NCBI RefSeq assembly: GCF_048128805.1
Contig: NC_136005.1
Span: forward strand, 11,576,975 to 11,640,974
Source of the DNA: Centroberyx gerrardi
Lineage: Eukaryota > Chordata > Actinopteri > Beryciformes > Berycidae
Length of the DNA stretch: 64,000 nucleotides
Direction: 5' to 3'
Each line of letters starts with the position of its first letter. Positions within the stretch are counted from its first letter, which is position 1. Of this stretch, positions 54,726-64,000 are shown one piece after another. The position numbers and the translations under genes were made by a program. Below the pieces are notes generated by a model, which saw nothing but the letters and a program-made list of their open reading frames with translations, made no database searches and was not told where the DNA came from.

Positions 54726-55679
54726 ACCGTGCAGTAGTGGTGAGTTAGGGGTTGTCCTCTGTCCATCAGTTGTCTTTCTATTTGGCAATTCAGACAGCAA
54801 ACTGTGATGTGAAGTGTGACATCATTTCAGTTCACCTCAGTTAGAAAACCTAGTTTAATAAATGGTGAAAAATAGATTGAGAAAGTCAGGAGAAGAGTGA
54901 TTTAGTTCACAGCTCACAAGAAAAAATACAATTCTACATGTATGCTGGAATTGTTCAACTCATTTGATTTTTCATTGTTGTTGTTTATTCCTCCCCCCGG
55001 CTGGTGAATGCCTTGGGAGAGGGAAAAGACATTGGCTGCGTCTCAATAGCAATCTCTTCATTACTGTGTGAGTAGACAGAATGATGTTCAGCTTCACTCT
55101 GCCTCGCAACAGGTCAGGAGGATTAACTGCCGTGTTCCTGTATCTTGCCACCGGCTGTAAGAAGACTCCAAGCATTCAAGCAATCTTTTCATTCATTGTT
55201 CGACAACAAGCAGCATGTGGACGAGATTGATTTTTCTCAGCAATCCAGATGTCCAAATTAGATTAGGTTATGTTTTGGAAGAGCGCACGTGTAATGCTGT
55301 GGCAAAAAATTGATGTGTCAATCAGCAACACTGAGCTGAGACAATGTTAACCTCAGTACTGATGGACAGTTGATCTAATCACAATAGTCATCCTTTCTTA
55401 CACATACATTTTTGCCTGTGGTTTTCCTGCATGGACCTCTCCAAATGTTCAAAATTTATAGGGAATAACAGTTTTTAGAGAAGTTCAGGCAGTTAGAGGC
55501 GAGATAGAGAGTAACTTACAAACATATAATAGCCCAAATCGTGTTTGGCTTACATTCAAATACATGGAGGAGATTTTGCATAGCAGAGCAGAACTCCCCA
55601 CCAAACTTTTTTTTTTCCTTTTTTTCTGTTCATCTGCTGCTCTTTTTCCCATGCTTTTCTTTGTGCCACTCACTCCGGC

Positions 55680-55930
55680 TCAACGCATGCCTACCCCGGC
55701 CCCTGGCTGTGGCTCTAGCCCCGTCCCGGCCCTGGCCCCGGCCCCGGCTGAGCTGTGCCAAGCTGTCCGGCAGTTAGTTAGTGTCTGTTCAGGCCCGGCT
55801 CGGCTCGGCCCAGCCCGGTCCAGGCGTTAATCCCCGGGCTGTCAGAGGACCCCGCTCTGAACTCATCCTGCAACACAGGAAAACGCTCTAATTGGGGGAT
55901 TTTCTACATCATTAACTCTGATGAGCAGCC
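55680..55930. promoter_or_regulatory. GC-rich block with OTX/CRX-like TAATCC sites
   Basis: A stretch of GGCCCCG-like and GGCTCGGC-like repeats leads into GCGTTAATCCCCGGG (around 55825-55839) and then CTCTAATTGGGGGATT. TAATCC is the core bound by OTX2/CRX, which is suggestive next to a retinal homeobox gene. Function is inferred. Confidence 0.35.
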
Positions 55931-58669
55931 ATCCCACCCTCTGCCCCTCCTCTCTCTCCCTCTCCCTCTCCCATCCTTCTCTCTCTCTCTCTCCACTCTT
56001 ACTCTCTCTGTCTCTCTCTTTCTCTCCCTCCCACACTTTTCTCTGTCTTAATCTCTTTCTTAATGTTTCTCTTTTTCCTCTCTCCCACTCTGCCTTCCTC
56101 ACATTCTCTCTCTCTCTCCCTCTCTCTCCTTTCATCCTTTCTTACTTTCTTCCTCCAGCCTGTCAACATTTTTTGGTTCTACTCCCATAGCTTGTAGCCA
56201 GAGAAAATGTCCCAAGCATTTTTTTTTTCTCTTTCATCCACACAGTGTGTTGTTTGTTCGGCCCTGGGAGAACACTGGCGAGACGGGATCCCAAAAACAA
56301 AAACCAACATGTGAAAGCTAAGTAGTGAGTGGCTCTTCAAATTTCTACAAAGCTCTCCAGTCTCACCAGTCAGTCTCACTTGTTGCACTCTACGCATACA
56401 GAGTAAAATGTGAATGATCCCTTCGTGGTTTCTCAGCTTGTTTGTTGTAGTGAGATCTGAGTTCAGATTGTGGCTTTATTTAATTTTCCAGTTTTATTCT
56501 TGTTGCGTACCAACAAAGCACACCACCAGTGTTCGGTGCAGTAGCTAGTCAGTTCCGCCACTTGTAGAAAATACACAGTTACAGCATTTCCCTGTCCCGT
56601 CCGCTGGCCTGCCCATATGGCCCTCGTCGTGCGGTCCGTCCAGGCCTCCATCTGTCCAAGAAAGTGGTTCACACGCTGAGGAGTCCAGCTAGCGCGGCGG
56701 CACCGCTCCTTCTGTGAACATGTGTTGCAGCGGCCGAGCCTGCCTGCCCGCCCGCCTGCCTGGGGGCAATTAGGGAGCCGGGCCCTGCAGTCGGAGGCCC
56801 CCCTGGGAAGCCCTGATTGATTGGAGTCTCATCTTCCTAACAGGCTGGCACCCTGCCACCGGCCACGGAGCAGGGGAGAGGAAAGGGAGGGGTGGAAAGA
56901 CAGAAAGAGTGCTTACATGACGGCCAGAGAGAGATGGGGCACTAGTGTTAGAGGAAAAGAAAGGAAAACATCTCTGCCCGTGTATGTCAGATGATAATGA
57001 TTATACTGTAGTAACCTTGGATTACTCTTTGGATTCATGAGGGTAAAAAAAAAATTTGACTGTGTGGGAATGAGTGCACAAGTCAACACATCAGCAAGGC
57101 AGTGAGAAAGAATATTCTATCAAACTATATTTTGTTTATTTTCAGTAGGTATTCATTCTTTCCAGAATATGGACATCAACGTTTCAGACAAAATCAAAAT
57201 AAAAGAAAACAATGACATAACTAGGACAGGTAACAAACAAAATAGCCATACAGGAAAAAATATCCTGTACATTTTCACATAAAAAACCTAAAACTCTCAT
57301 ACATCTAGTGCATTTTTGTCCATTATCTAACCTTTGGCTTATTCTTGGTCCAAAATCACATTTATACACCATCCTAAAAAAGTTGTTTTTGTGCAAGGTA
57401 ATCCTCCTTCCTTCTAGGGTGCGAGGTCCTGGCTTTGTCTAATGGGAGTCTAAACATCACTAACCAACAACAAAAAACTACATGAGGACAGACGATGAGC
57501 AGCAGACGCAAAAGTTTTTTTTTCTCTCTGAAGGGTACAACACTGAATCTTACAATGAACCAAAAAGGACTAAATATTGTTTTTGCTCTTACTGCTGTTG
57601 TAGCTGTAGTCGTTGTGGACACATGACTAAAAGTCAACTTTCACAGGATATTAAAGTGAAATATCACGATCATACTATGGACAGTTATGGGGAAAAATTT
57701 GTCTCCTTTATAAAAAAATAAAAAAGGATGCTGTAATTGCACTTTTAGATGAAGGATTGTTTCTCCCTCCAGTTTAACTCAACCAGGGTTACTAGTCTAT
57801 ATATTATTTCTGTCTGAACGTGTTCAGTTATGTGAGATGCTACCAGTAGATGCTATTGTTAAAATGTCTCAGTATCAAAATACTAGCCCATTCTACTCCT
57901 CATATGGACCATGTTGAAGGTTGCTTTACTCTTAATTTACACAATCAAGAGGAGTTAAATGTCCATTTCTGCTTTTAAGAGAATTACAACTTAACTCCAT
58001 AACAGATGGTAAATGGCCAATATTGTGTCACTAATGACCCTAGCAGCTACAACCCATGTTTCTCTTCCTTTGACACAGAATGGAAAAAAAAAACTTCCAT
58101 GACAAAATGGTTACAAGGGCCTATTTAGTGCAGCCTGTGACCGTTTCCCCCCCTTACATTTCAGACAAAGAGGATGCGCTTGGATCAATTGTGCCAAACA
58201 AAGACGAAACTATGTGGGGTGACACATCACACAGGGCTCTTTCTGCTGCCCTGCACGTACACACAGCCACCCAACACCGAGCTGCCAACAGGTCTTCTCC
58301 TCCAACAGCCACTCAAGCAAAAACAAGGTTACTTCACTCGCTAGCCTCTTTTTGCCTTTTTTTCTTTCCCCTTCCCTCCACTATGAGAAGAGCAAGTCTA
58401 TGCTGTTCAAGCCTGCTCATTACAATACTACTAGAAGTGTGCCCTTGTTCAGTACTAGCTACTAATTTTACAAATGTTCAAGTCTGGACCAGTCGCCTTA
58501 AAGCATCTTAGCACAAAGATCATCCGTATCAGAAAATATCTTCTTTGCACATAATTGTTTTTGGTATATTCAGCCCTGGTCCACTAAGAAGGTGCCATCG
58601 TAACTCTGACTCCAGTTCTCTCTTTCCAAAAAAGCATTTTACAGCTTGTGCCCTCAAAAATGCTTTGGG

Positions 58670-58673
<4 letters not shown>

Positions 58674-58712
<39 letters not shown>

Positions 58713-58872
58713 CACACACACCTCTTCTCATGAGCAGTCTTCAGGATTGAGAGCATAACTTCCAGTAGCTTGGTAGCACTGTCATGCAAGGGAAATCAAA
58801 CAGCACAAATTTGTGTGTGTGTGTGGGTGGGTGGGGGGGGGGGGGGGGGGTGTGTGTGTGTGTGTGTGTGTA
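58674..58872 (+). repeat. CA repeat, TG repeat and poly-G tract
   Basis: CA units lie at about 58674-58722. Further on, TG units lead into GGGTGGGTGGG and then about 20 consecutive G, followed by TG units again (58811-58872). The G-run could fold into a quadruplex. Confidence 0.9.
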
Positions 58873-60318
58873 TGCAAGTGTACTCCTTGTGTCAAATTGC
58901 GATGTTCACATTGAAATGGTAGAATGCCCCTTTAAAGGAACATTTGAGAGCAACTGTTATTATTTTCAAACCCCATAATTGGTTGTTAATCGGTGCTCCA
59001 TTTCCTATTCAATTTAAAACCACGACAGACAGTAACAAGTCTGGTCCTCAGCTGTGATCTTCCTCCAGTCATGCCAGGCTATCTAAGCTAAAGGCTCAAA
59101 CATCTGAAGTGGGCAGCGAGTGGCTACTCTACTGCAGCATACTGCACTGTAAACAGGGCATTAACTGCAAAGCAATTGCACAACTATTATAAATCAATAG
59201 ATGAGTGAGTCTGCGTTTACAGTCACAGTCAAAGACACTCTTATGTCTCTTCATACCTCAACATTTAACAACCTGCTTTCACATGAAATTGAGACTGGCC
59301 CTTCATTCACAAAATACTTTGAGCTACTGATTAGCTGACCCGTGAAAATGAGACAATTGGATTAATTAGTAAAAACACAAACTTACAGGAGAGAATGGGA
59401 AGGTAAAGAATGAACATTGAAATGTATTGTCTAACATAATTAAATTGATGGTTAACAGAGATAAAAGAAAAAGTGATGAGAACAATAACTCACAGCGATG
59501 TTTCAGTTTGGTGAAACACTTTCATGTATTAGCATGCACACTTTCACTGTGTGTTCATGAGCAGTCGTCCAATGACATAAGCTGTCCATAGATCCATAGA
59601 CATCACTGGTGTTCAGGCTTTCTTTTTTTTAAATTGCAAATAAGAAATATTACTAGGCACAAGATATATATGTGTTCAAAGTATGGTGGTGATTATTACC
59701 TAAGGTGGCCAATATCAGTGGTTGGCTGTTCATGAACATTGATGGAGCTATGCCTGCAAAAAACTGAAAATGTTCAATCAAAGGGAAATATGTCTTGGAA
59801 GTTATCTTAGTTTGATATAGAATTTGACTTCCATGTTTCATTGATCAGGGATTGTTAATCAGTTGTCATCAAAGGAAGAGACGGTTTGTGTCTAGCAGCT
59901 CATGGAGTGCAAGTTGTGATCAGAGCAACAGTCAGTAATTTGCTTTGATAGCACCCAAGGCAACACTAAACATCTAGTGATCACAGGGAGAACAGATGTC
60001 TGGTAATTGGTGGTTTAAATTTAACAATTTAACAAGGCTGTAGAGTTCACTTGTCCACTTGATGTCTTCGAGATGAGAACAATTCTTTGTTAAAAAAAAA
60101 AAAAGAAAAAGGAAAGGAAACAAAGTGGAAATCCTCCATTTTCATTGTTCAGAACCCATTTCCTTTGCTCTGCACTGTGGGTCACAGATGTCACTGCCAT
60201 CTTTGCTTTTCTAACACTGTTCATGATGTCAGTCGCTCTGCCAACAGAGCGGACCCAAGTCACAACTTCAGCATCTCCCTTTCCCAGTGTCAATCACACG
60301 GGCCGCCAGGTTTGTTAG

Positions 60319-62135
60319 TCACATAGGTTGCCAGGTCTTGTCCATAGACTGGATGTGTTCCTTGGCTTTCATCCTCAGTGCAGCGATACTGGAGCTGCGC
60401 TGGTCCACGTCCTCCAGAGGGTATTTATCAGGAAAGGGAGCCGGACACTGGTAGGGGGGAGGAGCCATACTCTGCATCCCCTGGCCCATGGAAGGATGAG
60501 GATGAGGGTGAGGATGAGGATGAGGGTGAGGATGAGAATGAGAATGAGAATGAGAATGAGAATGAGGATGAGGATGAGGAGGATGAGGATGAGGGTGAGG
60601 AGAGGAGTTGAGGAAGCTGTGGCCGGGGTAGCTGGGCTGGAGGCCCTGAGTCGGGCCCATGAAGCCTGGGATGCTGTGGACCGGCGTGGCACTGGACAGG
60701 GGGGAGGTCAACCAGGGGTCCAAGGGAAGGGAGTTGGTCATTGGACCCACGTTGGTGTGAACAGGCGGCGGCCGGTTGAAGGACAGCATGGGAGAGTCAT
60801 GGAGCTTCATGGTGCTGGCATCCATTTTCTCCTGGCGGCGCCATTTAGCTCTACGGTTCTGGAACCAGACCTGAAGAACAAAATGAAGTTTATCATGAAT
60901 ATGAGGGGAAAGTACTTTACATACTCTTAAGTTTTTGAATCTCACTCTACCACTTGTTTGTTTCATCAGTCTGAAGACAAATTTTGAGCTCATAACACAA
61001 AGACTGTCAGTATGTAATTTGAGGCTATTCAATGTTTATTTACACTTGATCATTGGAGCAAAATAGACTAGTATTTTAAGTTGATGATTAATCTGAAAGA
61101 GGCAAAGAGACTATTTTCCACCAGCAAGCACTACCTTTCAAGAACATGACACAACTGACATACATAAAGTTGTTGCAGCACAACCCCCATCCCACCCCAA
61201 CACACACAAATAGTGCTGAAAGTAAAAGAAAGTTATTTAAGTTGATATGTGGTTGCAAAGCCTTTATACATTTCAAGCAATAATTGCACAGGTTGCCCAG
61301 TTTGTTGCCAGCACCACTAGTTTCTTACACTGTATGCGTGCTGTGTGCTCATCATTCACTGTGAACTGTATTGCCCTGCTTTATACTGAACTGCCAAATC
61401 CTGTTGACCCTCTGCCTCTCTGGAAGTCCTCCCATCCCATCTTAAGCTTACATAAGACGTAACCCTTCAGGTGAAATGTCAGCGAGAAGGTAAGGAAAAT
61501 ACCTCCGGTTCTAGTTCCAACACTATAGAGAATCACACAGCAACTGTACATGAAACAATGATTACTTCCTAGTTATTTCTATTAATCAAGCACAATAAGT
61601 TCCCAGTTATTGTGCTGCAGCTATAAATTGAAGAAAGAACAGCCAAAACCAAAATAAAATAAAATAAACCAAAACATGGACATTTAAGACCCTGAGGACT
61701 TAAATCCAATCCACGTAAATCCACAAAATATCTTGGGGTTCATTAATAATAAACCTTACTCAAGGTACACATTTCTCATGCCAGAGGATCTCTGTGATGA
61801 GGACTGTTATAACTACAGGCTTCTTAATTCCTTGATGAGACAGATGTATGAAGTGTCTCCCGACGCTGTGGTTCAACCCACCTGAACGCGGACCTCAGGC
61901 AGGTTCACCTTCATGGCCAGCTCCTCGCGGCTGTACACGTCTGGGTAGTGGGACTTCTCGAAGGCTCGCTCCAGCTCGTGCAGCTGGTAGGTGGTGAAGG
62001 TGGTGCGGTTGCGCCTGTGTTTCTTCTTGGGCTGATCCTCCTTGCACGGCTCTGGAGACTTGCCTTCATCGCTGTCTACGCTCTTCCTCAGCTCGTTCAG
62101 TTCCCCGTCACACTTGTTTGTGAATAGGCCCGTGT
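60319..62135 (-). CDS. rx1/rx2: Retinal homeobox protein, rx1/rx2 (Rax2) type, last two exons, 5' partial
   Basis: RX proteins are paired-like homeodomain factors that specify the eye field and maintain retinal progenitors and photoreceptors. Two exons are visible: 61882-62135 and 60319-60870 (stop TGA at 60319-60321). They join in frame inside the homeodomain at [16 protein letters not shown], an intron position shared with paired-like genes. The homeodomain begins [20 protein letters not shown] and has Gln at position 50. The C-terminus carries the OAR motif [15 protein letters not shown] and ends DKTWQPM, as in fish rx1/rx2 rather than rx3. A His-Pro/His-Ser tract is expanded in the last exon. 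The first exon, with the octapeptide, was not found and must lie beyond position 64000. Human RAX2 is near FZR1 on 19p13.3, which supports orthology to that group. Confidence 0.93.
60494..60602 (-). repeat. Coding GAGGAT-type hexanucleotide repeat (His-Pro/His-Ser) in the rx gene
   Basis: Plus-strand GAGGAT, GAGGGT and GAGAAT units encode alternating histidine with proline or serine in the rx frame for about 36 residues. The repeat lies between the homeodomain and the OAR motif. The opposite strand is also open but is only a shadow. Confidence 0.95.
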
Positions 62136-64000
62136 CTGTCGAGCACACAAGAGAAAATGGATCAGGAATGTGAATTTTCTTTGTATGACCTGCTCTTTCA
62201 GTGTTTTATCTCTGCAAATTTTGTAATATTGTACATCTTGGTTCAGTCTGCAGAAAATCTTTCATGTTAGCACTAAAATTTAGAAGAAAAACAAAAGCAG
62301 AAAACAGACTGTTTAGTTGAAATGAACCCTTACATTGACCCACAGAACAGAAAAGCGACCACTTTCCAGTAGAGCACACATTAGTTTGACACCTGCAACA
62401 ATAGGCTACTGTAGGTCAGTGAAGCAAGCCGTCCCCTCAACTTCAATCTGAAGCTCGAAAACACTCCTAATCGGATTTGGAGTTGTTTCCATTGTTTACC
62501 TTCTCCAAAGGTAAACTGTCCTCAAACTGAAGTCAAAAGGTTGTCTCACTTGTTTACAGGTCAAACTGTAAATTACGTTACATAGTTTGCCATTGTATAA
62601 TGTATTTGACAGTAGGTGGACTGAAAAAATACTCTTATTTAATGTCTACAGTATACTAATGTTTAGTGCACCTAACCCACAATACTATATTATTCCAAAA
62701 TGCATCCAAACCTGATGTGTCCTGCCTGTGAGCATTTGATAGCACCGACCCCCTGACAGGCTTTCACTGCAAATTTCCCCCCTTATAATCCCTGAAGGAA
62801 ACAGATGCAGCCGCTTAATTCCCCCTAGCCTTCCTTGTATTCCTAATCTACCTGGTCTAAAAAGCTTATGTCTTTGTCTACCTACAGCACCAAAGAAATA
62901 CAGAAAACATTACAGGGAAATTAATGAAGTCGTTAACACTGTCTTAGACTAACCAGCAGGTAATTGAATTAAACAAAGTACAAAGATGATGATCAGATCA
63001 GTTTCCCATTTTAAGCATCTGATAGAGCAGAGTTTATGTCTGCTATGATCAGACCTGAGTCAAACACAATTCTGGGAGCGTCAGATAAGCTGTCAGTCAC
63101 AGACATTATATTAAATTGACTTTAAAATACATTCCCGTGATGGAAATTTGTAATGCTCAGTGTATTGTCCTATGTGGCAAACTGCCAATCTGTGCCTAAG
63201 TAGCATCAAAGTAACCGAAGGTATTTGAATTAATATTTGGCTCAGGTCTGGCAAGGACACAGAGTATAAAATACACTTATTTTGTTATCCATTTCAACCA
63301 TATGGATGAATCAGTATGGGATGAAATGGTACATCAAGAGAAATATCTGTTGTTAAAATAATCAAGACAAATTGTATGAACAAACGTCTCCACCATTTGT
63401 AGCTCGTACGGAGGGTTCATCGACTCTCTGGGGGCAAAGGTTTGACAATATTCAACACTTGTTGTCAAGGCCTCTGAAACTTCCCTCATTGCTTCAGTGA
63501 AACAAGTATCAGCACATGTAAATGTGAATGTGTGTCCATGAGTGTGTTGATGGGGAAGAAAGAGGACTGTTGGTCTTTCCAAACCGGAGCAGAGGCGGGG
63601 GTGAAGCAGGATTTTGGGGTCCATTTATCTACTTCTCATTAAGCTACTATGACAAAGCCTAGGCTGTGACAATGGCAGAGGTCAGGCCCGGTTCAGTGAC
63701 CAGCTCTTGGCCTGTCAGCCATCACAGCCACTGGTCTGAAGGCTGCCCACTGTTTACTGGCCAGCACAACATCTCAATACAGAGAGGGGGGGGGGGGCCG
63801 AGTGACACCATGCGCAGAAAAGTGCCCATTCAGGGGGAACAGGTCTGACTTAACAAGACAGTTACATACAAAAGAGTGATGTCATTAATGTTTATGTACG
63901 TTGAACTAACAAAAATTAGTGTCCTTCTGGATGCAATGATTGAATTCCAATCATATCTATAATCATTTTGTTGGATGAGAAAAACCTCAATATGTTCAGC
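62136..64000 (-). other. rx gene intron 1 (right part)
   Basis: No octapeptide-encoding exon or other coding segment was seen up to the window edge. A block at about 62750-62870 contains CTTATAATCCCTGAAGG and GCTTAATTCCCCC, possible OTX-like and homeodomain sites. A run of 13 G lies at about 63785-63797. Confidence 0.5.

Larger units (their letters stand above)
52500..60318. other. Large non-coding interval between fzr1 and the rx gene
   Basis: No gene was recognised in about 7.8 kb. The interval holds a LINE fragment (52.88-53.19 kb), TG repeats (53998-54035), CT-rich tracts (54381-54424 and 55950-56130), a homeodomain-site-rich block (54.48-54.72 kb), a GC-rich block (55.68-55.93 kb), a GC-rich block with a CAATTAG site (56.69-56.88 kb), CA/TG/poly-G repeats (58.67-58.87 kb) and AT-rich DNA. 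A 144-codon ORF at 58080-58511 has no recognised family. Confidence 0.6.

Noticed and set aside
58080-58511. A 144-codon plus-strand ORF with a hydrophobic signal-like stretch (starting at an internal Met near 58381)
   Set aside because: No family resemblance, ordinary AT-rich composition, no splice or promoter context, and low-complexity residues. It is most likely a chance ORF in the rx-fzr1 intergenic interval.
60328-60930. A 200-codon plus-strand ORF rich in Met-Arg across the rx last exon
   Set aside because: It is the antisense shadow of the rx hexanucleotide repeat. The minus strand carries the homeodomain and OAR motif.

Overview
The window is genomic DNA from a ray-finned fish, most likely a spiny-rayed (percomorph-type) teleost. 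Genes are split by short GT-AG introns, CA/TG microsatellites are frequent, short inverted-repeat transposons and SINE/LINE tails lie in introns, and the recognised proteins are vertebrate orthologues that best fit the fish forms. No bacterial or viral gene organisation is seen. I assembled five protein-coding genes exon by exon. In each, every junction keeps the reading frame and the product aligns along its length with the vertebrate family.

Layout: (1) 829-14680, plus strand, the last nine coding exons of an XPR1-type phosphate exporter; its N-terminal SPX exons lie before the window. A long 3' UTR follows and carries a telomere-like repeat element. (2) 21114-36652, minus strand, the complete 19-exon sin3b gene, convergent with xpr1. 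Between the two 3' ends is an unannotated 27-residue hydrophobic ORF (20654-20737, minus). (3) 37645-46113, minus, the complete 19-exon haus5 gene (augmin complex). (4) 47567-51800, minus, the complete fzr1/Cdh1 gene (APC/C co-activator; 13 coding exons, 496 aa). (5) 52.5-60.3 kb, a long non-coding interval with candidate conserved homeodomain-rich regulatory DNA. (6) 60319-62135, minus, the last two exons of a retinal homeobox gene (rx1/rx2, the Rax2 group); its first exon lies beyond the right edge.

The products are not one pathway. SIN3B scaffolds histone deacetylase repression, HAUS5 nucleates spindle microtubules, FZR1 drives mitotic exit and G1, RX specifies retina and XPR1 exports phosphate. 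In human, SIN3B, FZR1 and RAX2 lie on 19p13, HAUS5 on 19q13 and XPR1 on 1q25. The order here therefore suggests that this xpr1 is a paralogue sitting in the 19p-like block, possibly one lost in mammals (inference).

The most unusual non-coding structure is in sin3b intron 9 (30314-31346). It is a nested mobile-element composite: a 718-bp TTAA-flanked element with near-identical 73-bp inverted ends has inserted into one arm of a foldback element. The other arm keeps the empty TTAA site. At the foldback centre are two head-to-head CTGATGA...GAAAC motifs that resemble hammerhead ribozyme cores.
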